In this document: positions 8,107-17,248 of the stretch, piece by piece
How positions within the stretch are numbered: position 1 is the first letter of the stretch
Layout: every line of letters begins with the position of its first letter
Source: Rhodoplanes serenus
Lineage (GTDB): Bacteria; Pseudomonadota; Alphaproteobacteria; Rhizobiales; Xanthobacteraceae
Assembly (NCBI GenBank): GCA_945897515.1
Contig: CAMDFO010000003.1
Location: forward strand, 50,777-114,776
Direction of reading: 5' to 3'
Length of the DNA: 64,000 bases
The notes under the pieces: model-generated
Told to the model about the DNA's origin: nothing
The model's database searches: none
What the model saw: the letters and a program-made list of their open reading frames with translations, nothing else
Program-made: the position numbers and the translations under genes

Positions 8107-10896
8107 CTACGCCTCGCCTGCGGCCTTCTTGCCGAGCGCGGCCTGGGCCGCGGCAAGCCGCGCGATCGGCACACGAAACGGCGAGCACGACACATAATCC
8201 AGGCCAACCTCGTGGCAGAATGCGACCGAGTCCGGATCGCCGCCGTGCTCGCCGCAGATCCCGACCTTGAGGCCCTTGCGCACCTTGCGGCCGCGCTCGA
8301 CGCCGATGCGTACCAACGCGCCGACGCCCTCGCGGTCGATCGACACGAACGGATCGCACGGCAGGATGCCGCGCTGGACGTAGATGCCGAGGAACGAGGC
8401 TGCATCGTCGCGGCTGATGCCGAACGCGGTCTGCGTCAGATCGTTGGTGCCGAACGAGAAGAACTCCGCACTCTCCGCGATCTCGCCGGCGATCAGGCAG
8501 GTGCGCGGCAGCTCGATCATGGTGCCGACCTGGTAGTCGAGTTTGGCGCCAGTTTCTTTCCGCACAGCGTCGGCCATCGCATCGATGCGTGCCTTGACGA
8601 TGTCGAGCTCGGCCCTGGTCGCGATCAGCGGCACCATCACCTCGGGCACCACCGGCTTGCCGGTGCGCTTGCCGGCCTCCACCGCGGCTTCGAAGATCGC
8701 GCGCGCCTGCATCTCGGCGATCTCCGGATAGGCGATGGCGATGCGGCAGCCGCGGAAGCCGAGCATCGGGTTGAACTCGGCGAGGTCCTTGGCGCGGTGT
8801 TCCAGCTTCTTCGGGTCCGCGCCCATGGCGGCGGCGACCTCGGCGATGTCGGCTGCGCCGTGCGGCAGGAATTCGTGCAGCGGCGGATCGAGCAGCCGGA
8901 TGGTCACCGGCAGGCCGCCCATGATCTCGAACAGCTCGATGAAATCGCCGCGCTGCATCGGGAGTATCTTGGCCAGCGCCGCGCGCCTTGCCTTCTCGTC
9001 GTCGGCCAGGATCATCTCGCGCACCGCCTGGATGCGCTCCTCGTCGAAGAACATGTGCTCGGTGCGGCAGAGCCCGATGCCTTCGGCGCCGAACCGCACC
9101 GCGACCCGGGCATCCGCCGGCGTGTCCGCATTGGCCCGCACGCCGAGCGAACGCACCTTATCGGCCCAGCCCATCAGGGTGCCGAATTCACCCGACATCG
9201 CGGGCTCCACCATCGGCACGCGGCCGGCGAGCACCTGACCGGTCGAGCCGTCGATCGTGATGGTCTCGCCGCGCTTGAGCACCACGTTGCCTGCGGTCAT
9301 GGTCTGCGCGTTGTAATCGACGCGCAGCAAGCCGGCGCCGGAGACGCAAGGCTTGCCCATGCCGCGCGCAACCACCGCGGCATGCGAAGTCATGCCGCCG
9401 CGAGTGGTCAGAATTCCTTCGGCGGCATGCATGCCGTGAATGTCCTCCGGCGAGGTCTCCACGCGCACCAGAATGACCTTCCGACCCTCGGCCTTCAGTT
9501 GCGCCGCTTCATCGGATGAAAACACGATCTCGCCTGACGCCGCGCCCGGCGATGCCGGCAACCCGCTGGCAATCCCCTTGCGTTCGGCTTTCGGATCGAT
9601 GGTCGGATGCAGAAGCTGGTCGAGCGAGGCAGGATCGATGCGGGCCACCGCTTCGTCCTTCGAGATCAGCTTTTCGTTGGCAAGCTCCACCGCGATGCGG
9701 AGCGCGGCCTTAGCGGTGCGCTTGCCGGATCGGGTCTGCAGCATCCAGAGCTTGCCCTGCTCGACGGTGAACTCCAGGTCCTGCATGTCGCGGTAGTGGC
9801 GTTCGAGCTTGTTGTAGATGCGCGAAAGCTCCTTGAACGCATCCGGCATCGCCGCTTCCATCGACGGCTTGTCGGAGCCGGCCTCCTTGCGCGCAACTTC
9901 AGTGATCTCCTGCGGCGTGCGGATGCCGGCGACCACATCCTCGCCCTGGGCGTTGATCAGAAATTCGCCGTACAGCCGCTTCTCTCCGGTCGAAGGATTG
10001 CGCGTGAACGCGACGCCGGTGGCCGAGGTGTCGCCCATGTTGCCGAACACCATGGCCTGCACATTCACCGCGGTGCCCCAGCTTTCGGGAATGTTGTGCA
10101 GGCGGCGGTAGGTGATGGCGCGCGCGTTCATCCACGATCCAAACACCGCGCCGACCGCGCCCCACAATTGCGCCTGCGGGTCCTGCGGGAACGGCTCGCC
10201 CTTTTCTTCCTGCACGCGCTCCTGATAGCGCGTCACGATGTCGACCCAGTCGTCGGCCGATAGCTCGGTGTCGAGCGTCAAGCCGGCCTGCGATTTATGG
10301 TCTTCGAGGATGTCCTCGAAATGATGATGCTCCACGCCCAGCACCACGTCGGAATACATCTGGATGAAGCGGCGATAGGAATCGTAGGCGAAGCGCCGGT
10401 CGCCCGAATTCTTCGCCACCGCCTCGACGGTCTCGTCGTTGAGCCCGAGGTTGAGCACGGTGTCCATCATGCCGGGCATCGACGCGCGGCCGCCCGAGCG
10501 CACCGAAACCAGCAGCGGATCGTTGCGGTCGCCGAAGCGCTTGCCGGTGATGCGCGCGACATGCGCCAAGCCGGCCTCGACCTGCGCCTTCAGCTCTTTC
10601 GGATAGCTCTGGCCGTTGGCGTAATAGTGCGTGCAGACGCCGGTGGTGATGGTGAAGCCGGGCGGCACCGGCAGACCGAGATTCGCCATCTCGGCGAGAT
10701 TGGCGCCCTTGCCGCCGAGCAGGTCGCGCATCTGGGCGGTGCCTTCGGCCTTGCCGCCGCCGAACGCGTAGACCCATTTGCCCCCGCTGGCCTTGGTGGG
10801 CGCTTTCGACGCGCCGGCACGCCGGACCGGCTTGGCCTTGCGGGCGGCCTTCACCGGGACCTTCTTCGACTTCTTCGGGGCAGGACGGCGTGCCAT
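8107..10896 (-). CDS. ppdK: Pyruvate, phosphate dikinase
   Basis: PPDK interconverts pyruvate, ATP and phosphate with PEP, AMP and PPi. The domains run in the usual order: N-terminal nucleotide-binding domain (KGANLAEM, PPGFTITT), swivelling phosphohistidine domain with TSHAAVVARGMGKPCV carrying the catalytic His, and a C-terminal PEP/pyruvate barrel (GTNDLTQT, GICGEHGGDP). The ATG at 10896 gives 929 residues, some 40-50 longer than typical. The excess is an N-terminal Lys/Arg/Ala-rich tail (PAPKKSKKVPVKAARKAKP) before the family start at KWVYAFGGG. The track's TTG start at 10953 is less likely. It is a single gene with its own repeat-bearing upstream region. Confidence 0.96.
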   Translation of the reverse strand: MARRPAPKKSKKVPVKAARKAKPVRRAGASKAPTKASGGKWVYAFGGGKAEGTAQMRDLLGGKGANLAEMANLGLPVPPGFTITTGVCTHYYANGQSYPKELKAQVEAGLAHVARITGKRFGDRNDPLLVSVRSGGRASMPGMMDTVLNLGLNDETVEAVAKNSGDRRFAYDSYRRFIQMYSDVVLGVEHHHFEDILEDHKSQAGLTLDTELSADDWVDIVTRYQERVQEEKGEPFPQDPQAQLWGAVGAVFGSWMNARAITYRRLHNIPESWGTAVNVQAMVFGNMGDTSATGVAFTRNPSTGEKRLYGEFLINAQGEDVVAGIRTPQEITEVARKEAGSDKPSMEAAMPDAFKELSRIYNKLERHYRDMQDLEFTVEQGKLWMLQTRSGKRTAKAALRIAVELANEKLISKDEAVARIDPASLDQLLHPTIDPKAERKGIASGLPASPGAASGEIVFSSDEAAQLKAEGRKVILVRVETSPEDIHGMHAAEGILTTRGGMTSHAAVVARGMGKPCVSGAGLLRVDYNAQTMTAGNVVLKRGETITIDGSTGQVLAGRVPMVEPAMSGEFGTLMGWADKVRSLGVRANADTPADARVAVRFGAEGIGLCRTEHMFFDEERIQAVREMILADDEKARRAALAKILPMQRGDFIELFEIMGGLPVTIRLLDPPLHEFLPHGAADIAEVAAAMGADPKKLEHRAKDLAEFNPMLGFRGCRIAIAYPEIAEMQARAIFEAAVEAGKRTGKPVVPEVMVPLIATRAELDIVKARIDAMADAVRKETGAKLDYQVGTMIELPRTCLIAGEIAESAEFFSFGTNDLTQTAFGISRDDAASFLGIYVQRGILPCDPFVSIDREGVGALVRIGVERGRKVRKGLKVGICGEHGGDPDSVAFCHEVGLDYVSCSPFRVPIARLAAAQAALGKKAAGEA

Positions 10897-10987
10897 GGCG
10901 CTCTCGCTGTCTCTATCAGGGTTCGTTTTGACCCTTCCCCGGCGTTTCCTCAATCGGCTTTTGTGATTAGGGGCGCGCTATAACCCC

Positions 10988-11104
10988 GTCATGGCCGGGC
11001 TTGACCCGGCCATCCACGACTTTCTTCTATGCCAAGACGTGGATGCCCGGCACATAGGCGAGCGAAGCGACGCCGTCCTTCGGACGGCTATGCCCAGGGC
11101 ATGA
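10988..11104. repeat. Bradyrhizobiaceae-type intergenic repeat, long copy
   Basis: The element starts GTCATGGCCGGGCTTGACCC, continues through CAAGACGTGGATGCCCGGCAC, and ends GGGCATGAC. An internal segment, GACGCCGTCCTTCGGACGG, forms its own hairpin. It matches the 38069 copy at both ends but carries an extra about 35-bp internal hairpin. It fills the gap between ppdK and glyS. Confidence 0.8.
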
Positions 11105-11122
11105 CGCTGCAAGACCCTCGCC

Positions 11123-13354
11123 CTACCCCTCAATCTTGGAGAAGTCCGCCACCGCGCGAGTAGCCTCCCTGATCTCGTTGAGCAGCTTCAGCCGATTCTC
11201 GCGCAACGCCTTGTCGTCGACATTGACCGTGACCTTGTCGAAGAACGCATCGACGTGCGGGCGCAGCTTCGCCATCGCGGTCATGGCGGTGGCGAAGTCT
11301 TCCTTGGCGACGGCCGCGGAGGCTTCGATCTTGGCAGTGTCGATGGCGGCTGCCAGTTGTTTTTCTTCGCCCTGGCCGAGCAACGAGGAGTCCGGCGCAC
11401 CAGTGTAGCTCTTGTTGTCCTTCCTTTCCTCGATGCGCAGGATGTTGGCCGCGCGTTTGGTACCGGCCAGCAGATTTTTACCGTCGTCGGTGTCGAGGAA
11501 TTTTCCCAGCGCTTCGACGCGGCGGACGATCAGCAGCAGGTCGTCCTGGCCTTCGAGCGCGAACACGGCATCGACGAGATCGTGACGCGCGCCCTGTTCG
11601 CGGAGTTGGACTTTGAGGCGGTCGGCGAAGAACAGCAAAAGATCAGCAACAATATCCACCCCGACTAACGAAAGTCGGTCCACCTCATCCAGGGCCTTCT
11701 TTGGATCGAGTTTTTCAAACTCCGAATAATGGCTCTTCTGTCGCTCCCAAGCAGCAAGTTCGCGGGCGTTCGGTTCGCGCGTTTGATAGTCCGGATCGCT
11801 CAAGATCAACAGGTGCTGACTTGCCGCCGCCGCGAGCGGGTGAGAGAGCGAGACGCGCAGGCCGTTATCCAGAACCAGACGGATAATGCCCAAGGCAGCT
11901 CTTCGCAGAGCGTAGGGGTCCTTGCTACCGGTCGGCTTTTCTTGAATGGCCCAGAAACCGGCGAGAATATCCGCTTTGTCCGCGAGTGCGACCGCAATTG
12001 AAACCGGATCGCTTGGGACGCGATCTCCAGGGCCGAGTGGCTTGTAGTGATCCTCAATTGCAGCGGCGACACTCTTATCCTCGCCTTGAGCCAAAGCGTA
12101 GTAGCGCCCCATCAAACCTTGTACTTCAGGAAACTCCCCAACCACTTCGGTTAGTAAATCCGCTTTGGCCAATCTCGCCGCCCGTTGGGCCTTCTCCACA
12201 TCTGCTCCGACCGATGAGGCAAGCTCGGCCGCTAGAGTTTCGATCCGGACAATACGATCTCCTTGCGTCCCAAGCTTCTCGTGAAACACGATCTGCTCGA
12301 ATTTCGGCAGCCGATCCTCAAGCTTGGTCTTCAAATCCGTTTCGTAGAAGAATTTCGCATCCGACAGCCGCGCCCGGATCACGCGCTCGTTGCCGGCGAC
12401 GATGGCCTTGCCGTCGTCGCTCGCCTCGATGTTCGCCGTCAGGATGAACCGGTTGGCGAGCTTCCCGGTCTTCGGATTGCGGACCACAAAGCATTTCTGG
12501 TTGTTGCGGATGGTCGCGCGGATCACCTCGTCGGGGATCGCGAGGAACGCCTCGTCGAAGCTCCCCATCAGCACCACCGGCCATTCGACCAGCCCGGCGA
12601 CCTCAGCGAGCAAGCCTTCGTCCTCGACCAGTTCAAATCCCTGCGCAAACGCGAGGTTCTTGGCGTCGGCCAGGATCATCTGCTGCCGCCGCGCGGCATC
12701 GACCACGACCTTGGCCTTGTCGAGCTTGGCCATGTAGTCGTCGAGCCGCTTCACCTTGATCGCGGCCGGCGCCATGAAGCGATGGCCATAGGTCGTATCG
12801 CCGGCTGTGACGCCGCCGACGTCGAACTTTACGATCTCGGGCTCCTCGGTCTCCGGACCGAACATCGCGACGATGGAGTGCAGCGGCCGAACCCAGTTCA
12901 GCGAGCCGGGCTGCGCCGACGCAGCGCCCCAGCGCATCGCCTTCGGCCAGGGGAACGCCTTCGCGACCTCGGGCACGATCTCGGCAATCACCTCGATGGT
13001 GGGCCTGCCCGGCTTTTCGATCGACGCGACGTAGAAATCGCCCTTCTTGTCGGCCTGCACCTTGGCCTGGTCGATCGACGTGAGCCCGGCCGCGCGCAGA
13101 AATCCCGCGATGGCCTGCTCGGGCGCGCCGACCTTCGGACCTTTGCGCTCGTCCTTCACGTCCGACTGCCGCACCGGCACGCCCTGCACCGCGAGCGCCA
13201 GCCGGCGCGGCGTGGCAAAAGCTTTCGCGCCCTCATAGGTCAGCCCGGCCGCGACCAGCCGGTCGGTCACCATCTTGCGCAAATCCTCCGCCGCCCGCGC
13301 CTGCATGCGCGCGGGGATTTCCTCGGAGAAGAATTCGAGCAGAAGGTCCGGCAT
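11123..13354 (-). CDS. glyS: Glycyl-tRNA synthetase beta subunit
   Basis: GlyS is the tRNA-binding beta chain of the (alpha-beta)2 glycyl-tRNA synthetase. It starts [18 protein letters not shown], the family's signature N-terminus, at ATG 13354. The upstream extension in the track runs through the CDGSH gene in another frame. Further landmarks are [32 protein letters not shown] and a C-terminal anticodon-binding-like region; 743 residues is within the family range. It is the last gene of glyQ-CDGSH-glyS, starting 2 bp after the CDGSH stop codon. The stretch from about 11640 to 12360 is clearly lower in GC (45-62% per 60-base line) than either side, which suggests a mosaic gene. Confidence 0.96.
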   Translation of the reverse strand: MPDLLLEFFSEEIPARMQARAAEDLRKMVTDRLVAAGLTYEGAKAFATPRRLALAVQGVPVRQSDVKDERKGPKVGAPEQAIAGFLRAAGLTSIDQAKVQADKKGDFYVASIEKPGRPTIEVIAEIVPEVAKAFPWPKAMRWGAASAQPGSLNWVRPLHSIVAMFGPETEEPEIVKFDVGGVTAGDTTYGHRFMAPAAIKVKRLDDYMAKLDKAKVVVDAARRQQMILADAKNLAFAQGFELVEDEGLLAEVAGLVEWPVVLMGSFDEAFLAIPDEVIRATIRNNQKCFVVRNPKTGKLANRFILTANIEASDDGKAIVAGNERVIRARLSDAKFFYETDLKTKLEDRLPKFEQIVFHEKLGTQGDRIVRIETLAAELASSVGADVEKAQRAARLAKADLLTEVVGEFPEVQGLMGRYYALAQGEDKSVAAAIEDHYKPLGPGDRVPSDPVSIAVALADKADILAGFWAIQEKPTGSKDPYALRRAALGIIRLVLDNGLRVSLSHPLAAAASQHLLILSDPDYQTREPNARELAAWERQKSHYSEFEKLDPKKALDEVDRLSLVGVDIVADLLLFFADRLKVQLREQGARHDLVDAVFALEGQDDLLLIVRRVEALGKFLDTDDGKNLLAGTKRAANILRIEERKDNKSYTGAPDSSLLGQGEEKQLAAAIDTAKIEASAAVAKEDFATAMTAMAKLRPHVDAFFDKVTVNVDDKALRENRLKLLNEIREATRAVADFSKIEG

Positions 13355-13356
13355 GG

Positions 13357-13605
13357 CTAGAGCTTCTTGTGACTCCCGTCGCACAGCGGCGGCGTGCCGG
13401 TGCGCTTGCAGGTGCAGAACCACGCCTCTTCGGTCTGCTCCGGCTTGAACTCGCGCGGCGAGAATCCCGTGCCCTTGTGCGAGCCGTCGCAGAACGGCTG
13501 CGCCTGCGAGCGGCCGCAGGCGCACCACCAATAGCTCTTGCCCGCCTCGACATTGACCGGCAGCGGCTTCCGCCCGCCGATGTTCGGCGCCGTGTCCATG
13601 CTCAT
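13357..13605 (-). CDS. CDGSH iron-sulfur protein with two CDGSH motifs
   Basis: The 82-residue protein carries two CDGSH-type [2Fe-2S] sites: [16 protein letters not shown] at about residues 29-44 and [16 protein letters not shown] near the C-terminus. Each has the C-x-C-x2-(R/S/T)-x3-P-x-C-D-G-S-H pattern. CDGSH proteins are redox or iron-sulfur transfer proteins. The substrate here is unknown. The ATG at 13605 has a strong GGGGGAGGAAC Shine-Dalgarno and overlaps the glyQ stop as ATGA; the stop is 2 bp from the glyS start. It is therefore translationally coupled inside the glycyl-tRNA synthetase operon. The ORF track shows it only as the tail of a longer shadow ORF. Confidence 0.93.
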   Translation of the reverse strand: MSMDTAPNIGGRKPLPVNVEAGKSYWWCACGRSQAQPFCDGSHKGTGFSPREFKPEQTEEAWFCTCKRTGTPPLCDGSHKKL

Positions 13606-14543
13606 GTTGTTCCTCCCCCTGCGGTCGCGAGCCACGCCCCGCCGCACGCCTTCGCCAATTCGCGCACGCGCAGAATGTAGCTCTGCCGCTCGGTCACCGA
13701 GATCACGCCGCGCGCATCGAGCAGATTGAACACGTGGCTCGCCTTGATCGCCTGGTCGTAGGCCGGCAGCGCCATCAGGTGCTTCTTGTTCTCGCCGGCG
13801 GATTTTTCCCATCCGGCGTCGAGATACGTCCGGCATGCGGCTTCCGCCATCTTGAACTGCTCGAACAGCATTACGGTGTCGGAGTGCTCGAAATTGTGCC
13901 GCGAGTATTCCTGCTCGGCTTGCAGAAATACGTCGCCATAGGTCACCTTGTCGGCGCCATCGCGGCCGTTGAAATTCAAATCGTAGACGTTCTCGACGCC
14001 CTGCACGTACATCGCCAGCCGCTCGAGGCCGTAGGTGAGCTCGCCCGCCACCGGCGCGCATTCGAAGCCCGCGACCTGCTGGAAATAGGTGAACTGCGAC
14101 ACCTCCATGCCGTCGCACCAGCATTCCCAGCCGAGCCCCCAGGCGCCGAGCGTCGGGCTCTCCCAGTCGTCCTCGACGAAACGGATGTCGTGTAACCCGC
14201 TGTCGATGCCGATGGCCGCGAGTGATTTCAGATAGAGGTCCTGGAGATCCGGCGGCGATGGTTTGAGGATCACCTGGTACTGATAGTAGTGCTGCAGCCG
14301 GTTCGGGTTCTCGCCGTAGCGGCCATCCTTCGGCCGTCGCGACGGCTGCACGTAGGCCGCGTTCCAGGGCTTCGGCCCGAGGGCACGCAACGTGGTTGCC
14401 GGATGGAAAGTCCCGGCGCCGACCTCCATGTCGTAGGGCTGCAGGATGACGCAGCCCTGCTCCGCCCAGAATCGCTGGAGCGTCAGGATCAGGCCCTGGA
14501 ACGAGCGCTCCGGGCGCATGTGGGCGGGAAGATCGTCAGCCAT
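13602..14543 (-). CDS. glyQ: Glycyl-tRNA synthetase alpha subunit
   Basis: GlyQ is the catalytic alpha chain that activates glycine and charges tRNA-Gly with GlyS. Clear family segments are [18 protein letters not shown] near the start, [38 protein letters not shown], and [20 protein letters not shown]. Its 313 residues are normal for the family. The ATG at 14543 is the first in frame and fits the family start. It heads the operon glyQ-CDGSH-glyS and overlaps the CDGSH gene by 4 bp. Confidence 0.97.
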   Translation of the reverse strand: MADDLPAHMRPERSFQGLILTLQRFWAEQGCVILQPYDMEVGAGTFHPATTLRALGPKPWNAAYVQPSRRPKDGRYGENPNRLQHYYQYQVILKPSPPDLQDLYLKSLAAIGIDSGLHDIRFVEDDWESPTLGAWGLGWECWCDGMEVSQFTYFQQVAGFECAPVAGELTYGLERLAMYVQGVENVYDLNFNGRDGADKVTYGDVFLQAEQEYSRHNFEHSDTVMLFEQFKMAEAACRTYLDAGWEKSAGENKKHLMALPAYDQAIKASHVFNLLDARGVISVTERQSYILRVRELAKACGGAWLATAGGGTT

Positions 14544-14675
14544 AAGGAATCCAAGCGCGGTCGCGCGGCTGAGACGTAACGGCGCGCATGGGGAGGGTCA
14601 AGAAGCAGACATGGTGGTGGCCGCGCCGCCCCGGGCGCGATAGCCTGCGATCAACAAAACATCGGGGAGGACGAC

Positions 14676-15653
14676 GTGCATTCACGCCTTGCCACATTCG
14701 CGACCGCGTTGCTGCTGCTGGCCGCCGGGACGCCTGCCGTGCAGGCCCAGGACTTCCCCACCCGTCCGATCCGCATGGTGATCGCCTTCCCGCCTGGCGG
14801 CCCGACCGATTTCGTCGGTCGCCTGATCGCCGACAAGCTCAAGGACCTCTTGCCCCAGCCGGTCCTGATCGAAAACAAGGCCGGGGCCAACGGCGCGCTC
14901 GGCGCCGACTTCGTCGCCAAGGCCGAGCCGGACGGCCACACCATCTTTTTGAGCACGGTCGGCGCGATCGCGATCACACCGCATATGCGCACTGATCTGC
15001 CCTACGACGTGCTGCGCGATTTCGCACCAGTCACCCAAGTCGTCCGCAACACCACAATCCTGGTGGTGCGCGCCGACCATCCCGCCAATTCGGCCAAGGA
15101 TCTCGCAGCGCTGGCAAAAGAAAAGCCGGGGGCGATCCCGTTCGCTTCGACCGGCGTCGGCTCGACCACGCATCTGGCGATGGAGCTCTACCAGAGCGCG
15201 GCCGGCATCAAATTCGTGCACGTGCCGTATCGCGGCGCTGCCCTCGCGCTGACCGACCTGCTCGGCGGCCAAGTGCAGGCATTCTTTGCTGACGCAACCG
15301 TGCTGATGCCGCAGATCAAGGGCGGCAAGGTCAAGCCGCTTGGCGCTGCGTCGAGCCAGCGCAATCCGCTCTTGCCGAACGTACCGACGTTTATCGAACA
15401 GGGCTATGCGGGCACCGATTCAGGCAACTGGTACGGACTGCTTGCGCCGGCCAAGACGCCGCCGTCGGTGATCGCCAAACTCAACGCCGCCTTCGTCGCC
15501 GCGATCAACGATCCGGTGGTCAAAGAGAAGCTGATCCAGTCCGGCGCGGTGCCGGTGGCCAACACCCCGGCCGAGTTCGGCGCAATCCTCAAGGACGAAC
15601 TGGCGCGCTGGGGCAAGGTGGTGCGCGAAAAAGGCATCAAGGAGCCGGGCTGA
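14676..15653 (+). CDS. Bug/TctC-family solute-binding protein (1 of 5)
   Basis: This is a periplasmic receptor of the Bug (tripartite tricarboxylate transporter, TctC) family, 325 residues. It has a signal peptide ending near VQAQDFP, then the family opening FPTRPIRMVIAFPPGGPTD, and later motifs KAEPDGHTI and LPYDVLRDFAPVT. Members bind carboxylates, amides or aromatic acids. I cannot deduce the ligand. The start is a GTG at 14676, chosen because GGGGAGG lies 6 bp upstream. No TctA or TctB membrane gene is nearby, so it is an orphan receptor. It diverges from glyQ. Confidence 0.92.
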   Translation: MHSRLATFATALLLLAAGTPAVQAQDFPTRPIRMVIAFPPGGPTDFVGRLIADKLKDLLPQPVLIENKAGANGALGADFVAKAEPDGHTIFLSTVGAIAITPHMRTDLPYDVLRDFAPVTQVVRNTTILVVRADHPANSAKDLAALAKEKPGAIPFASTGVGSTTHLAMELYQSAAGIKFVHVPYRGAALALTDLLGGQVQAFFADATVLMPQIKGGKVKPLGAASSQRNPLLPNVPTFIEQGYAGTDSGNWYGLLAPAKTPPSVIAKLNAAFVAAINDPVVKEKLIQSGAVPVANTPAEFGAILKDELARWGKVVREKGIKEPG

Positions 15654-15705
15654 TACAAGGCCCGCCTGAAGGTTTCTCCCTGATCTGGGGCTGAAAATAC
15701 CGAAA

Positions 15706-15736
15706 AACGGCGGCTGCCAGGCCGGCTGCCGCCGTT
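15706..15736 (+). terminator. GC-rich hairpin after Bug receptor 1
   Basis: AACGGCGGC at 15706 pairs perfectly with GCCGCCGTT at 15728, and the inner bases extend the stem with one mismatch. There is no T tract, so it may act as a Rho-assisted or 3'-end-stabilising hairpin for the gene ending at 15653. Confidence 0.45.
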
Positions 15737-15773
15737 CGTCCATACGGATTAACGAGGGGCTAACCCTGCCAAC

Positions 15774-15798
15774 GGAACTCCCAGGACGTTTGGCCGTT
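15774..15798 (+). promoter_or_regulatory. EcfG-type general stress promoter (GGAAC-N16-CGTT)
   Basis: GGAAC at 15774 and CGTT at 15795, with exactly 16 bases between, match the known alphaproteobacterial EcfG sigma consensus. Transcription would start near 15804 and read into the 24-codon ORF at 15889. The gap between Bug receptor 1 and the small minus-strand gene at 16006 otherwise contains only this ORF and the hairpin. Confidence 0.65.
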
Positions 15799-15888
15799 CT
15801 TTAGCAGCCACGCGGTATCGTCCGATCACTTTGAACCGAAGTGCCTGCCGGCGCGACTACAGGAAACAACCGGCCAGGGAGATTTCCG

Positions 15889-15963
15889 ATGCTTGCCTTT
15901 GAAATCGTCGGCGTGGCGCTAGCCACCCTGTTCTTCGCAGCGCTGGTGACCGGCCGCGAGTAG
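15889..15963 (+). CDS. Putative 24-residue membrane peptide
   Basis: ATG at 15889 is preceded by AGGGAGA and opens a 24-residue hydrophobic peptide (MLAFEIVGVALATLFFAALV then TGRE), long enough for one membrane helix. It is too short for the ORF track. I do not recognise it. It resembles small single-helix stress or accessory peptides in form only; it does not match KdpF. Support comes from the ribosome binding site, the hydrophobic pattern, and the consensus EcfG promoter 91 bp upstream. Family conservation is untested. Confidence 0.45.
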   Translation: MLAFEIVGVALATLFFAALVTGRE

Positions 15964-16005
15964 CTTCCGGGCCGCTGAGGCGGTCCAGCCTATCCATCAA
16001 AACAG

Positions 16006-16194
16006 TCAGGGCCGGTAGATTCCGGTCCTCGGATCGCGCCGCAGGGTCGGCAGACGCTGGCGCTCGGGCTCCGGCGAACGCCTGACCCGATCGAGCTCGG
16101 CGTTGACGCGCTGCCATTCCTTGATCAGCAGCTTGGACAGCAGCGCGGTGCCGACCGCTCCAAGCGTCCAGACGATGGCAGGCGGAACGACCAT
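16006..16194 (-). CDS. Small protein with one membrane helix, unknown function
   Basis: The 62-residue product has an N-terminal hydrophobic helix (VVPPAIVWTLGAVGTALLSKLL) followed by a basic cytoplasmic tail (LDRVRRSPEPERQRLPTLRRDP). The ATG at 16194 is preceded by AAGGGGAAG at good spacing. I do not recognise a named family. It lies 27 bp upstream of where the S49 peptidase gene ends on the same strand, so the two may share a transcript. Confidence 0.65.
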   Translation of the reverse strand: MVVPPAIVWTLGAVGTALLSKLLIKEWQRVNAELDRVRRSPEPERQRLPTLRRDPRTGIYRP

Positions 16195-16221
16195 GTGTGC
16201 TTCCCCTTAGGGGCCGAAATC

Positions 16222-17112
16222 CTAAAGCCCGTAACGCGACCATAGCGCGCGGGCTTCGAGCGTCGATACCGCATCCTCGACGAGGCTGGACCGGTCCCAA
16301 AGCGCGTCGAGACCACCCGCACCCAGCCCGGGAGGTCGGCGGCCGAACAGACCGCGCGCCTCGATCAGCGGTATCTTGACCTTGTCCCCGTAACGCTCGC
16401 GCAAAATGCCGCGCAGCTCCCCGATGCCGTCAACCAGGCCGAGTTCGCGCGCCCGGCTCCCGGTCCAATATTCCCCGGAGAACAAGGCAGATTCGCGGCT
16501 GTCGAGCTTGTCGCCGCGCCGCTCCTTCACCAGCGCGATGAAGCTGTCATGGATCTCGCGCTGGATCGCTTTCAGGCGCTCCACGTCCTCCGGCTTTTCC
16601 GGCAGGAATGGATCGAGCATCGCCTTGCGTTCGCCCGACGTATAAAGCCGGCGCTCGATGCCGAGCTTCTCGATCAGCTTGTGGAAGCCGAACGCGCCGC
16701 CGACCACGCCGATCGAGCCGACGATCGACGACGGGTCGCACACGATCTCGTCCGCAGCGCAGGCGATCATGTAGCCGCCGGATGCGCCTACATCCTCGAC
16801 GAAGGCGATGACTGGAATTTTCTTCTCGTCGGCGAGCGACCGGATGCGGGTGTAGATCAGGTGCGATTGTGCCGCCGAGCCGCCAGGCGAATTGATCGCG
16901 AGCGCGACCGCGCGCGCCTTTTTCATCGAGAACGCGCGATCGAGCGAACGCGCGATCGACGACAGCGTCAGGCCCGGCTTGAGCGGCGTCGAGAATCCGA
17001 TCACGCCGGTGAGTCGAACCACCGGGACGACCGGCGAGTTGAAGCCCAACCAATGCGGCAGGCGTGCACGAAAACTGTGCAGGAATCGCTGGGGTGCCAA
17101 ATCGTCGACCAT
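16222..17112 (-). CDS. S49-family signal peptide peptidase (SppA/SohB-like)
   Basis: The 296-residue product carries the S49 serine-lysine peptidase fold. NSPGGSAAQSHLIY is the oxyanion region, FVEDVGASGGYMIACAADEI holds the nucleophile Ser in ASGGY, and GSIGVVGG follows. The catalytic Lys is expected later, around ERLGVERRLYTSGERKAM in this short form. Such short S49 proteins degrade cleaved signal peptides or membrane proteins in the periplasm or at the membrane. No strong N-terminal membrane helix is obvious. The ATG at 17112 is the first in frame. Confidence 0.92.
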   Translation of the reverse strand: MVDDLAPQRFLHSFRARLPHWLGFNSPVVPVVRLTGVIGFSTPLKPGLTLSSIARSLDRAFSMKKARAVALAINSPGGSAAQSHLIYTRIRSLADEKKIPVIAFVEDVGASGGYMIACAADEIVCDPSSIVGSIGVVGGAFGFHKLIEKLGIERRLYTSGERKAMLDPFLPEKPEDVERLKAIQREIHDSFIALVKERRGDKLDSRESALFSGEYWTGSRARELGLVDGIGELRGILRERYGDKVKIPLIEARGLFGRRPPGLGAGGLDALWDRSSLVEDAVSTLEARALWSRYGL

Positions 17113-17198
17113 GCCCTACGACATAGACGCGCTTTGTCGCGGCCTCAAGTCATTCATTGTTAACCAATCCCGATCACTGATGACGTTTCTTTGAGCGA

Positions 17199-17223
17199 GG
17201 AACAATGCTCGGGACGTGGCATT
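17199..17223 (+). promoter_or_regulatory. Near-consensus EcfG promoter (GGAAC-N16-CATT)
   Basis: GGAAC at 17199 followed by 16 bases and CATT differs from the EcfG consensus only at one -10 base (CGTT expected). It would start transcription near 17230, immediately before the AAGGAG of the 31-codon ORF at 17249. Confidence 0.35.
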
Positions 17224-17248
17224 GTCCCAGGCAATAAGGAGCGCAAAA

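Noticed and set aside
6263-9519. Large plus-strand ORFs opposite the TRAP permease and ppdK
   Set aside because: They are His/Arg/Asp-rich shadows of minus-strand genes that have clear families.
15749-15765. CtrA-like TTAA-N7-CTAAC upstream of the 24-residue ORF
   Set aside because: One half-site has a mismatch, and the consensus EcfG promoter beside it explains the region better.
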